Below are positions 8,582 through 17,185 of a DNA stretch of 64,000 bases, in pieces. Origin of the DNA: Proteiniclasticum sp. GTDB taxonomy: Bacteria; Bacillota; Clostridia; Clostridiales; Clostridiaceae. Positions within the stretch are counted from its first letter, which is position 1; the number at the start of each line of letters is the position of its first letter. The notes under the pieces are model-generated. The model saw only the letters and a program-made list of their open reading frames with translations. It did no database searches and was not told where the DNA came from. The DNA lies in contig NZ_DOPX01000019.1 of NCBI RefSeq assembly GCF_003514505.1, positions 62,001-126,000 of the forward strand, in the 5' to 3' direction. Position numbers and translations under genes: made by a program.

Positions 8582-9628
8582 ATGGCATATTATGAGAAAA
8601 GAAAGCACTACAGAAGACTTTTCTTCGGGATGCTCTTTCTCCTCATAGCCTCCATGATCTTGGCAACCACTGTGGGTGCAGCAGAAATTTCAATGAAGGA
8701 CAGTCTGAAAATACTCATGGGAGAAATTCCTTATGTGAAGAAGCTCTTTTCATGGGCAGGGTCTGAAGAGAAGTTCCGTGTGATTGTTCTTTCAATCAGG
8801 CTGCCGAGAATTCTTCTTTCTGCAGTGGTTGGGACAGGGCTTTCTGTGGTGGGTGCCTCTTTTCAGGGGCTCTTTAAAAATCCCATGGCAGACCCCTATA
8901 TCATGGGGGTGTCTTCCGGTGCAGCGCTGGGTGCGGCGGTTGGAATTACAGTTATATCAGGAGGATTTCTGCCGGTGCAGGTTATGGCCTTTATCGGCGC
9001 ATTATCGGCGGTTCTTCTGGTGTTCCATATTGCAAGAATAGGTCATAAGATTCCAGTTCTACCGCTCATCTTAGCGGGTGTTGCCATCAGCGCCATGTCT
9101 TCTGCAGTGATTTCGATGCTGATGATTTTTCATCGGGACCAGGCGGATCAGATTATTTTTTGGACCATGGGTTCTGTGGCATCGGCTTCATGGGAAGACC
9201 TGCTCTTGGTAGGCCCCCTTGTGCTGTTGTCTGTAGTTCTTTTAAACTTGTACAGACGGGAGCTGAATCTTATGATTTCGGGTGAGGACACGGCATACAG
9301 CCTAGGTGTAGATGTGGAGAAAGTGAAAAAAGGACTTCTGATCCTCTCATCCTTCACAGTTGCGGTCATCGTTTCGGTCAGCGGAATCATCGGCTTTGTG
9401 GGACTGATTGTCCCCCATGGTGTACGAATGGTTCTAGGAGGCGACCATCGGGTGCTTCTTCCTTTTTCAGCGGTGGCTGGCGCTTTATTTATGCTCTTTT
9501 CGGACACACTGGCCCGTACGGTCCTTGCACCTATGGAAATACCGGTGGGGGCGATTACAGCTCTATTTGGTGCACCTTATTTCATCTTGCTTCTTTACAG
9601 GAGCAAAAAAAGTGGAGGCTTTGTATGA
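8582..9628 (+). CDS. btuC: Corrinoid ABC transporter permease (FecCD family)
   Basis: Membrane subunit of the importer, 348 aa with roughly ten hydrophobic segments. FecCD-family signatures: RLPRILLSAVVGTGLSVVGA, GLFKNPMADPYIMGVSSGA and GFVGLIVPHGVRM. Starts 8 nt after btuF; GGGGGAG sits unusually close (2 nt) to the ATG. Ends with a 4-nt ATGA overlap with the ATPase gene. Confidence 0.92.
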   Translation: MAYYEKRKHYRRLFFGMLFLLIASMILATTVGAAEISMKDSLKILMGEIPYVKKLFSWAGSEEKFRVIVLSIRLPRILLSAVVGTGLSVVGASFQGLFKNPMADPYIMGVSSGAALGAAVGITVISGGFLPVQVMAFIGALSAVLLVFHIARIGHKIPVLPLILAGVAISAMSSAVISMLMIFHRDQADQIIFWTMGSVASASWEDLLLVGPLVLLSVVLLNLYRRELNLMISGEDTAYSLGVDVEKVKKGLLILSSFTVAVIVSVSGIIGFVGLIVPHGVRMVLGGDHRVLLPFSAVAGALFMLFSDTLARTVLAPMEIPVGAITALFGAPYFILLLYRSKKSGGFV

Positions 9629-10422
9629 GTGAGTTAACTGTATCTTCTCTTCGATTTTCTTATGGAAAAGAGGAAGTGCTGAATGACCTTTCGTTTTATG
9701 TCAAGAAAGGATGCTTTTATAGTATATTGGGGCCTAACGGTTCAGGGAAGACCACAGTTCTTCGTCATATACAGAAACTGCTTCTGCCCCAAAGCGGGAA
9801 AGTGATGCTGGGTCCAGAAGAGATCAGGCAGATGAAAGTTCGGGATCTGGCGAGGAAAATCGCCACAGTCCCTCAAGAAACCCATGTGTCTGTTGATTTT
9901 CCAGTCCTTGACTTTGTGCTGTCCGGTAGAGCTCCCCATCTGAAAAGATTTGAGAATGAAACAACATCGGACTACAAAAAAGCTGAAGAGGCGATGATTG
10001 CTACAAATACCTGGCAATACAGCCACAAATCAGTGCAAGAGCTGTCTGGTGGTGAACTCCAAAGAGTGGTGGTGGCAAGAGCCATGGTTCAGGAACCAGA
10101 ACTGCTTCTTTTGGATGAGCCCGTCTCACATCTGGATCTTCGGCATCAGATCCTGATCCTGGATCAGGTGAACAGCTATTGCAGAAGATATAACAGCACA
10201 GTGATTTCTGTTCTCCATGACATCAATCTGGCTATTACCTATAGTGATGAACTGATTCTTATGAGAAAAGGAGAAATTTTCGTAAAAGGGGCTCCAGAAG
10301 ACATCATCACGGAAGAAAATCTAAGAGAAGTTTATGAAACAGAATGTCTGATCATCAAGAATCCATTGAATGGGAAACCTTATGTGATACCGAAGATCAG
10401 CAGAAGGAGAGAGGAAGAATGA
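9625..10422 (+). CDS. btuD: Corrinoid ABC transporter ATPase
   Basis: Nucleotide-binding subunit driving BtuC, 265 aa. Walker A is GPNGSGKTT (residues 36-44), the signature is LSGGELQRV near residue 140, Walker B is LLLLDEP, and the H-loop His lies in SVLHDINLA. Overlaps btuC by 4 nt and the adenosyltransferase start by 4 nt. The same family serves iron chelates; the operon supports corrinoid transport. Confidence 0.92.
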   Translation: MSELTVSSLRFSYGKEEVLNDLSFYVKKGCFYSILGPNGSGKTTVLRHIQKLLLPQSGKVMLGPEEIRQMKVRDLARKIATVPQETHVSVDFPVLDFVLSGRAPHLKRFENETTSDYKKAEEAMIATNTWQYSHKSVQELSGGELQRVVVARAMVQEPELLLLDEPVSHLDLRHQILILDQVNSYCRRYNSTVISVLHDINLAITYSDELILMRKGEIFVKGAPEDIITEENLREVYETECLIIKNPLNGKPYVIPKISRRREEE

Positions 10423-10949
10423 GTAGCAAAGGACAGATTCACATCTATACTGGAGAAGGAAAAGGAAAGACAACCGCTGCGCTTGGCTTATCCATGCGAG
10501 CTGCGGGAAGAGACAGAAAAGTGCTGTTTGTGCAGTTTCTGAAGGGTCAGGATACGGGAGAGCAGTATCTGATGAATAAGATACCACAGATCACACATGT
10601 GAAACTTGCGAATGCACGGACCTTTTTCCATGCCTTGACTGATGAAGAACAGAGGAGCCTAATAGAAGAAACGGAAAAGGAATGGGAAAGCCTATATGAA
10701 CAGATCTTGAACGGCGGATTTGATCTCGTGGTTCTAGATGAAATCATGGCGGCCATGTATCTTGGCATCATACCAGAGTCCAAAGTAATGAAACTTCTTC
10801 AGGAAAAACCATTTCAGATGGAACTCGTGTTGACAGGGCGTAACGCCCCTGATCTGATTTCGAAGGAAGCAGACCTTATAACTGAAATGAGAAAAATACG
10901 GCATTATTACGACCAGGGCATTTTATCCAGAGAAGGAACAGAATATTAG
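10419..10949 (+). CDS. cobA: Corrinoid adenosyltransferase (CobA/BtuR family)
   Basis: Adds the adenosyl group from ATP to cob(I)alamin or cobinamide, needed by every downstream CobU/CobS/CbiB step and for salvage of imported corrinoids. Near the N terminus, HIYTGEGKGKTTAALGLSMRAAG carries the inverted P-loop (GEGKGKTT, residues 12-19); later VVLDEIMAA and LVLTGRNAP are family marks. 176 aa from the ATG after GGAGAGAGGAAGA, overlapping the btuD stop. Last gene before the operon terminator. Confidence 0.95.
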   Translation: MSSKGQIHIYTGEGKGKTTAALGLSMRAAGRDRKVLFVQFLKGQDTGEQYLMNKIPQITHVKLANARTFFHALTDEEQRSLIEETEKEWESLYEQILNGGFDLVVLDEIMAAMYLGIIPESKVMKLLQEKPFQMELVLTGRNAPDLISKEADLITEMRKIRHYYDQGILSREGTEY

Positions 10950-10957
10950 CGTTCTAA

Positions 10958-10984
10958 AGACATCTGCAGTGCAGGTGTCTTTTT
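10958..10984 (+). terminator. Terminator of the cobalamin operon
   Basis: A 10-bp stem (AGACATCTGC / GCAGGTGTCT, one G-T pair) with a 3-nt loop and a TTTT tail, starting 9 nt after cobA. Confidence 0.85.
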
Positions 10985-11197
10985 CTGTCGAGAACGTTAA
11001 ATCTACATCATTTCTATAATGACAGACAATAATAAGATTCGTAAGTAGATTGTTTGAGAGCTAAGAGCTAAATTATTAAACTATCATAGTTTAAGATGGG
11101 AATCCTTGATTTCATTGAAAATAATACACTTTTACGATAAAGTAACTAGTATAGAACGTTGTAAAACTCAATTTTATCAATGGGTGCGAGGTGTCGG

Positions 11198-11707
11198 ATG
11201 GAGACGAAATTTAAAATTTCTCTAAAAAAATCTATGTTTATGTATGTTCTTTTACTGCTTTTCTGGGTTGTCATTGACGGAAAAATAACCGTAGAGTCTG
11301 TCCTTATAGGAAGTATTGCCGCCTTTGCTGTAATTATTCTCAATAAGGATTTATTTTTTAATCAGTCCGAAGGCGGACCTCTTACTTTCAAGTATCTCTT
11401 AAAGTATGCCAAAGTGATTGGTGTTCTTCTTGTGGAAATAGTGAAGGCCAATATTGCCGTTGCAAAAATTGTGCTGAAAAAGGATATGCCCATCGAGCCT
11501 ATGTTTATTAAGGTTCCAGCATCTCCTAAGAAAAATTTTCATAAGATGCTCTATGGGAACCTCATTACACTGACTCCAGGCACCCTGACAGTGGATGAAG
11601 TCCAAGGAAATTTTATCATTCATGTCATAAACAGAAGTGCGGCAGAGGGGCTAGACGGAAATACCCTTGAGAAGCATGTGCTGGAGCTGGAAAGGGAAGA
11701 ATCATGA
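11198..11707 (+). CDS. mrpE: Na+/H+ antiporter subunit E (MrpE/MnhE)
   Basis: Accessory membrane subunit of the Mrp antiporter, 169 aa with hydrophobic N-terminal helices (MYVLLLLFWVVIDGKITVESVLIG). The typical MrpE block NLITLTPGTLTVD is followed by the short soluble C-terminal part. The start is the ATG with GAGGTG 4-5 nt upstream; an ATG at 11180 lacks a site. First gene of a ten-gene operon; the 213 nt before it hold no gene and no promoter that I could support. Confidence 0.92.
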   Translation: METKFKISLKKSMFMYVLLLLFWVVIDGKITVESVLIGSIAAFAVIILNKDLFFNQSEGGPLTFKYLLKYAKVIGVLLVEIVKANIAVAKIVLKKDMPIEPMFIKVPASPKKNFHKMLYGNLITLTPGTLTVDEVQGNFIIHVINRSAAEGLDGNTLEKHVLELEREES

Positions 11708-11970
11708 GTACTTCGGTTTTAACAGTATACACAATAATCCTATCAATCTTTGCATTTATATGTCTTTATCGGGCTTATGCCGGCCCAACCACAGCGGACC
11801 GCGTGGTTTCAATCAATGTCATCTCCACAAAAGTCACTGTTCTGATTGCTGTCATTGCTGTTTTTACAGAACAGAATGAGTTCATCGATGTGGCTGTGAT
11901 TTATGCGATGATGGGCTTCATTGCCACCATTGCGGTTTCAAAGTATATCGAAAAAGGGAAAATATATTAG
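11704..11970 (+). CDS. mrpF: Na+/H+ antiporter subunit F (MrpF/MnhF)
   Basis: Small membrane subunit, 88 aa, three predicted helices. Conserved RAYAGPTTADRVVSIN block near residue 20 and YAMMGFIATIAVSKYIEKG at the C terminus. ATGA overlap with mrpE; GGGAAGAA serves as ribosome binding site. Confidence 0.92.
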   Translation: MSTSVLTVYTIILSIFAFICLYRAYAGPTTADRVVSINVISTKVTVLIAVIAVFTEQNEFIDVAVIYAMMGFIATIAVSKYIEKGKIY

Positions 11971-11982
11971 GAGGTGTATCGC

Positions 11983-12297
11983 ATGATTAAGGACATCATC
12001 ATTCTTCTTTTGACATTATCCAGTTTATTCTTTTTTATGGTAGGCACCGTTGGCCTGATAAGGCTTCCAGATGTATTCAGCAGAATGCATGCAACGACGA
12101 AAAGCGATACACTGGGTGCTGGACTTGGATTACTGGCCCTCATAGTTTATAAAGGGCTGGATCCAGTGAGTCTCAAGCTTATGCTGATTCTTGTGTTTAT
12201 TTTCATTACAAATCCTGTAGCTGCTCATATCATTGCGAAAGCTGCCTACCATAAAAAAATGAGAAATCAGAAGGAGGATGATCATGGAACTGTTTAA
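11983..12297 (+). CDS. mrpG: Na+/H+ antiporter subunit G (MrpG/MnhG)
   Basis: 104-aa membrane subunit with three helices; the motif LIRLPDVFSRMHATTKSDTL is diagnostic for MrpG/PhaG. The ATG at 11983 follows AGGAGGTG by 6 nt; the upstream GTG at 11974 lies inside that site. 3' end overlaps the next gene. Confidence 0.92.
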   Translation: MIKDIIILLLTLSSLFFFMVGTVGLIRLPDVFSRMHATTKSDTLGAGLGLLALIVYKGLDPVSLKLMLILVFIFITNPVAAHIIAKAAYHKKMRNQKEDDHGTV

Positions 12298-12523
12298 TGT
12301 CATTCTCATTGTATTTCTCATCGTAGCAGCGATAGCGGTGGAAAGAACCAAAGATCTGCTAGGTGCAGTGATCATCTTCACTGCATACAGCCTGGTGATG
12401 TCATTATTATGGCTTCTTCTTAGAGCGCCAGATGTGGCAATGACAGAGGCTGCCATTGGTGCAGGAATAACTACAATACTTTTTGTCGCTGTGATCAGCC
12501 GTACAGGGAGGATGGAAAAATGA
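12284..12523 (+). CDS. MbhD-like subunit (MrpA C-terminal DUF4040 domain as a separate gene)
   Basis: A 79-aa three-helix membrane protein with ERTKDLLGAVIIF and RAPDVAMTEAAIGAGITTILFV. In Bacillus MrpA this region is a C-terminal domain of the large A subunit; in archaeal membrane-bound hydrogenases (MbhD) it is a separate gene, as here. Start 6 nt after AAGGAGG, overlapping mrpG by 14 nt. It may also be annotated as hydrogenase subunit MbhD or DUF4040 protein. Confidence 0.88.
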   Translation: MELFNVILIVFLIVAAIAVERTKDLLGAVIIFTAYSLVMSLLWLLLRAPDVAMTEAAIGAGITTILFVAVISRTGRMEK

Positions 12524-12828
12524 AAAAGATATTTACTTTTGCCATCCTAGGTGGACTTCTTCTTGTACTTCTTTCCAGTATTTCAGAGATTCCACCCCTG
12601 GGTGAGGAAAAGAATCCCTCCTATAACGAGATTTCTGAGTATTATGTTACTGAAAGTGTCCAAGACACCGGCGCGAAGAATATCATCGCAGCGATTATCA
12701 CGGATTACAGAGCATTTGATACCCTTGGAGAGACCACAGTGCTCTTTACTGGAATAGCAGCTGTCAGTGCAATGATCGGAATATCCCATCATAAAGGAAA
12801 GAAGGAGGATCAGGAGCATCATGGATGA
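12520..12828 (+). CDS. MbhE-like subunit (MrpA extreme C-terminal domain as a separate gene)
   Basis: 102 aa, one N-terminal and one C-terminal membrane segment, with NIIAAIITDYRAFDTLGETTVLF between them, the block that ends MrpA/MbhE proteins. With the gene before it this reconstructs the tail of MrpA. ATGA overlap with the MbhD-like gene and 8-nt overlap with mrpB. Confidence 0.88.
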   Translation: MKKIFTFAILGGLLLVLLSSISEIPPLGEEKNPSYNEISEYYVTESVQDTGAKNIIAAIITDYRAFDTLGETTVLFTGIAAVSAMIGISHHKGKKEDQEHHG

Positions 12829-13246
12829 TTTATTTGTCAAACTGACAACCAGAATGATTTTACCATTTATTCAGCTTTACGGGGTATATGTCATCCTGCA
12901 TGGTCATCTGTCCCCTGGAGGAGGCTTTTCAGGAGGAGCAATTTATGCAGCAAGTATTGTTCTCTACACCTTAGCTTTTGGCCTGGAAAAAGGAAAGGAG
13001 AGGATGCCCCATGAGATTTCGTCTAAGATCGAAACAGGAGGGATTCTTGTATATGTTCTTGTTGGTTTATCTGGTATTTTTCTCGGATACACTTTTTTGA
13101 CCAATATTGAGGCCGGATTTCCTATTGGCACCTTTGGAAAGGTACTGAGTGCGGGATTGATACCGGTGGTGACTTTTGCCATTGGCCTGAAGGTTATGAG
13201 CACCATTGTCACACTGTTTCATACGATGTTGGAGGAAGAGTCATGA
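12821..13246 (+). CDS. mrpB: Na+/H+ antiporter subunit B (MrpB/MnhB; MbhF-like)
   Basis: 141 aa, four predicted helices. Diagnostic LYGVYVILHGHLSPGGGFSGGAIYAAS near the N terminus. AGGAG precedes the ATG. Overlaps mrpC by 4 nt. Confidence 0.92.
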   Translation: MDDLFVKLTTRMILPFIQLYGVYVILHGHLSPGGGFSGGAIYAASIVLYTLAFGLEKGKERMPHEISSKIETGGILVYVLVGLSGIFLGYTFLTNIEAGFPIGTFGKVLSAGLIPVVTFAIGLKVMSTIVTLFHTMLEEES

Positions 13247-13620
13247 ACTTTAGAATGATCATAGAAAACATCAACTATATTGGAGCGATGATTCTATTTG
13301 TCATCGGACTATATACCGTTCTGACCCACTCCAATTTAATCAAGAAAATCATCGGGATCAATATTATGGAGACCTCAATCTTCCTGTTTTTTGTGTCCAT
13401 TGGGTATAGAAAAGGTGCTGCTGCACCAATTTATGAGTCTATTAGCGGTGAAGGATTCTTTGTGAACCCCTTGCCTGCAGCTCTGATGCTTACTGGTATC
13501 GTGGTGGCTGTCAGTATCACTGCATTTTCCTTAAGTATTGTGATTAAAATTCATGAAGCCTATGGAACAATTGAAATGGATGAGATCATCAAGATAAGGA
13601 GTGTGGAGTCCGATGAATAG
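13243..13620 (+). CDS. mrpC: Na+/H+ antiporter subunit C (MrpC/MnhC; NuoK-like)
   Basis: 125 aa, three helices; LYTVLTHSNLIKKIIGINIMETSIFLFF and DPLPxAL-like NPLPAALMLTGIVVAVS are typical MrpC/NuoK sequences. Overlaps mrpB and the following mrpD. Confidence 0.92.
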   Translation: MNFRMIIENINYIGAMILFVIGLYTVLTHSNLIKKIIGINIMETSIFLFFVSIGYRKGAAAPIYESISGEGFFVNPLPAALMLTGIVVAVSITAFSLSIVIKIHEAYGTIEMDEIIKIRSVESDE

Positions 13621-15109
13621 TCCTCATTTACCGGTGTATATCCTGATGGTTCTTCTTATTTTTGCGGTTTCCATACCTCTTTTTAAGAAAGCATATGGCA
13701 GATGGTTCCACGTTCTAATGTTGTGCGTTCTTGGCAGTGCGCTTGGACTGTCTCTTCTGGAACTTTTAAAGGTGAATAGGGAAGGGGCATACAGCTATAC
13801 TTTTGGCAATTATGAAGCAGGGATTGGTATACAGTTTCTCGTAGACGATTTTTCAGCCTTAATGACGTTCATTGTCCTTCTTTTAGGGTTTCTTATCATC
13901 ATGTATTCTTTAAAGGATCTTGATCATGAAATTGAACCGTCGAGGAGATATGGCTACTATACACTGGTTTTTCTTATGCTGTTTTCGATGATTGGGATGA
14001 TTTTTACCAACGATATGTTCAATCTGTATGTATTTATGGAAATCTTATCCCTTGTTTCTGTTGCGGTGATCGCGATCAAAAAGAAGAAAGACACACTGAT
14101 GGCTTCTATGAAATATCTGATGATGGGTGCCATTGGATCGGTAACGATACTCATGGGATTTGCTCTTCTTTACATGGTCACAGGGCATCTGAATATGACA
14201 TTGATTTTTACAGAGATCAATGAGGTTTGGGAACAGTACCCCAGAAATGTTCTGCTGGCAATGGGGTTTATTCTTACTGGTTTTGGCATAAAGGCTGCCA
14301 TTTTCCCCCTTCACAACTGGCTTCCAGACGCCCACTCCAGTGCCCCTTCACCATCCAGCGCTCTTCTGTCAGGACTTGTTGTGAAAGCATATGTCTTTGC
14401 CATTGCAAAAATGATGTATCGTGTGATCGGGCAGGATATTTCTGTAAATATTGGCATCAACAATTACATCATAATTTTTGCAGTCATGAGTATGATCATG
14501 GGATCGGTTTTTGCACTGACACAAAGAGATATCAAGAGAAGACTTGCTTATTCCAGTGTTGCTCAAATTGGATATATTTTCCTTGGATTAGCGCTTGCAA
14601 CACCCTTGGGATTTTCAGCAGCCTTATTTCATGTCATCTCCCATGCATTCATGAAATCAGCGCTGTTTCTCAGTGCCGGCTCTATCATTTATCTCACAGG
14701 ACGACGTGATGTCAAGAACCTGGATGGTATCGGCTATGAGATGCCTATTTCCATGACGGTCTTCAGTATTGGTGTGCTTGGCATGATCGGAATTCCAGGA
14801 ACCAGCGGATTCATGAGCAAATGGTATTTGGGCCTTGCAGTTCTTGATGCAGGACATCCAGGGCTTCTTCTTGTCATATTGCTCAGCAGCTTTTTAAACG
14901 CACTGTATTACCTGCCCATTGTCATTTCTGCTTTTCTTCGGGAAAGACCTGGAGTCCCCCTTGAAATGCATAGAGATGGAATACCGAGAACCATGAAGTT
15001 ATCTATGGTCCTTGTCGCTCTTGGAAGTATTGTGATAGGACTTTTTCCGCATCTTGTGATGGACATCATTGAAAAAGCTGTACCCACATTTATCCAGATG
15101 GGACTGTAG
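13613..15109 (+). CDS. mrpD: Na+/H+ antiporter subunit D (MrpD/MnhD; NuoN/NuoM-like)
   Basis: Large ion-translocating subunit, 498 aa with about 14 helices. It keeps the canonical proton-antiporter block GFGIKAAIFPLHNWLPDAHSSAPSPSSALLSG (membrane Lys in GIKA, then His) and the FMEILSLVSVA Glu helix. The start at 13613 has GGAG 4 nt upstream and AAGGAG farther upstream; it overlaps mrpC. Confidence 0.93.
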   Translation: MNSPHLPVYILMVLLIFAVSIPLFKKAYGRWFHVLMLCVLGSALGLSLLELLKVNREGAYSYTFGNYEAGIGIQFLVDDFSALMTFIVLLLGFLIIMYSLKDLDHEIEPSRRYGYYTLVFLMLFSMIGMIFTNDMFNLYVFMEILSLVSVAVIAIKKKKDTLMASMKYLMMGAIGSVTILMGFALLYMVTGHLNMTLIFTEINEVWEQYPRNVLLAMGFILTGFGIKAAIFPLHNWLPDAHSSAPSPSSALLSGLVVKAYVFAIAKMMYRVIGQDISVNIGINNYIIIFAVMSMIMGSVFALTQRDIKRRLAYSSVAQIGYIFLGLALATPLGFSAALFHVISHAFMKSALFLSAGSIIYLTGRRDVKNLDGIGYEMPISMTVFSIGVLGMIGIPGTSGFMSKWYLGLAVLDAGHPGLLLVILLSSFLNALYYLPIVISAFLRERPGVPLEMHRDGIPRTMKLSMVLVALGSIVIGLFPHLVMDIIEKAVPTFIQMGL

Positions 15110-15118
15110 TGGAGGATT

Positions 15119-17173
15119 ATGTTGAAAGAAAACTTGAAACGGGAAAATAAACCAAATAAAGGCTGCGGCTGCAAGAAAGGCAAGAGACTTGACTCCTACT
15201 GTATCAGCTGCATTGTAGCATATATTGTCTTGGGAAGCCTTTTCGCTGCATTTTTGCTTTTCGCAAAGAATGTAGATAAAAATCAGGTAAGCGGGGTCAT
15301 GCTTTTCCTTGTAAATCTAGCAGACGGAATCTCAAATTCCTTAAACAACTTCAAAAGCTTACCCCTTATCATAATCCTGATTCCTCTCGTTGGAGGTCCT
15401 ATAGAAATGTATTTCTTCAGAAGAAGAGAAAATGCAAGAGATATGGCGATTGTGTATACGACTGTCTTAACATTTTTCCTCATTCTGGCGTTATTTCCGC
15501 AAGTGCTGGAAGGGACCATGCGTTTTGAGATCCCAAGAGCTTTGGGTCTTGGAATCAGGTTCAAAGTGGACATGTTGGGATTTATTATGCTTGTGGTATC
15601 ATCCATTTTATGGGTTCTTGTCAGTATGTATGCCCATGATTATATGATGATAGAGAAACATAGAAATAGATTTTTCCTTCAGATGAGTATCACCTATGCT
15701 GGAGTGCTTGGAACAATTATGGCGGGAGATCTCATCACCATGTTCCTGTTTTTTGAACTGATGACCTTTGCATCCTATTTCCTTGTTGCGCATAATCAGT
15801 CCAAGGATTCCCTGATTGCGGGAGACATCTTCATATATATGGGAGTAGCCGGAGGGTTGGCGCTGCTTCTTGGAATTATTCTCCTTTATGTGAATACAGG
15901 AACTGTGGCATTTATTCCTTTGGCTGCAAGAGTCAGTACATTGGGAAATGTGAAATATCTCATGGCAAGCCTGTTTATGATTGGATTCGGAATCAAAGCA
16001 GGAATGCTTCCATTACATATTTGGCTTCCCAGGGCACATCCAGTTGCGCCAACTCCAGCTAGTGCACTATTGTCAGGACTAATGATCAAGATTGGTGCTT
16101 TCGGAATTCTTCGTGTGCTGACCAGCTTTTTCATGCCTGCAAAGGGAGCCTATGTCTCGTATGAGAGCCCCATTTGGGATCTCAGCATAGAACTTGGTGC
16201 TGCCATTATTTGGATTGGGATCTTCACCATGGCTGTAGGAGTTTTTATGGCTCTGCAGCAAAGCAATATAAAGAAGATGCTGGCCTATCATAGTATAAGT
16301 CAGATGGGATATATCATCATGGGAATTGGCGTGGCGGCATATCTTGGGCCCAAAGGAGCCATGGGCTTCTCTGGTGCAATCTATCACATGATCAATCATG
16401 CGCTCTTTAAAGCTCTCCTATTCATGGTAGCAGGTGTCATTTATTTAAGGACTCATGAGCTGGACATGTATAAACTTGGTGGGATGTGGAGAAAGTTACC
16501 ATTTACAGCGCTGGTATGTCTTATTGCAGCCCTTGGTATTACAGGGATGCCTCTTTTTAACGGGTATGCGAGCAAATCGATTCTTCATCACGCCATCGTG
16601 GAAGCTTACGAATACGGACATCCTTCGTTCCGGTATGCCGAAATGATGTTCACTCTGATCAGTGCAGGAACCGTCACCTCATTCATTAAACTTTTTGGAT
16701 TTGTTTTTGTCGGGAAAATGCCTGAGAAATATAAAAAAGTCCAAGGTGAAAGTATCATGATGAGTTTAGGGATGGGGGGATTGGCGCTTCTCATCGTTCT
16801 GATTGGTTTCTTCCCGAACTTTGTCATGGATCAGTTTATTATTCCTGCAACCCAAGGGTATGCTTACAGCAGCGATTTTATCAAGAAATATCTGATGGAC
16901 ATGAATTTCTTCAATTCACATGATCTGATTACTATGGTCTATGTTTATGGGATTGGTATTGCAATCTTCTATCTGGGGATCCGTTTCCATTTATTCCATC
17001 TTCATTTACCTAGGTGGATGGATGGAGATTTTGCCATGAACAAAGGGATACGGAAGAAGACTCTCGCCATGTCCAATACGTTTCTGAATGGAATAGAGAC
17101 ATCTATCATAAAAAGTGATGTAGTAATTTATGCTTTGGTACTTCTTGGTATCATTCTGTATCTGATTACCTAA
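15119..17173 (+). CDS. NuoL/MrpA-like proton antiporter subunit with Cys-rich N terminus
   Basis: 684-aa membrane protein of the complex I antiporter family. Core: FFELMTFASYFLVAHNQSKDS, GFGIKAGMLPLHIWLPRAHPVAPTPASALLSG, and HINHALFKALLFM-type helix. Residues 14-34 form an unusual basic, Cys-containing cytoplasmic leader with CGCKK and CISC before the first helix. It is strongly similar in helix order and motifs to the 617-aa gene that follows, indicating duplication. It probably supplies, with that gene, the NuoL-like half missing from the split MrpA. GGAGG precedes the ATG. Confidence 0.85.
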   Translation: MLKENLKRENKPNKGCGCKKGKRLDSYCISCIVAYIVLGSLFAAFLLFAKNVDKNQVSGVMLFLVNLADGISNSLNNFKSLPLIIILIPLVGGPIEMYFFRRRENARDMAIVYTTVLTFFLILALFPQVLEGTMRFEIPRALGLGIRFKVDMLGFIMLVVSSILWVLVSMYAHDYMMIEKHRNRFFLQMSITYAGVLGTIMAGDLITMFLFFELMTFASYFLVAHNQSKDSLIAGDIFIYMGVAGGLALLLGIILLYVNTGTVAFIPLAARVSTLGNVKYLMASLFMIGFGIKAGMLPLHIWLPRAHPVAPTPASALLSGLMIKIGAFGILRVLTSFFMPAKGAYVSYESPIWDLSIELGAAIIWIGIFTMAVGVFMALQQSNIKKMLAYHSISQMGYIIMGIGVAAYLGPKGAMGFSGAIYHMINHALFKALLFMVAGVIYLRTHELDMYKLGGMWRKLPFTALVCLIAALGITGMPLFNGYASKSILHHAIVEAYEYGHPSFRYAEMMFTLISAGTVTSFIKLFGFVFVGKMPEKYKKVQGESIMMSLGMGGLALLIVLIGFFPNFVMDQFIIPATQGYAYSSDFIKKYLMDMNFFNSHDLITMVYVYGIGIAIFYLGIRFHLFHLHLPRWMDGDFAMNKGIRKKTLAMSNTFLNGIETSIIKSDVVIYALVLLGIILYLIT

Positions 17174-17185
17174 GGAGGGATTTAT

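Noticed and set aside
11160..11180. Third copy of the recombinase-flanking repeat
   Set aside because: Only about 12 bases match in inverse orientation (CAATTTTATCAA), expected by chance in AT-rich DNA.
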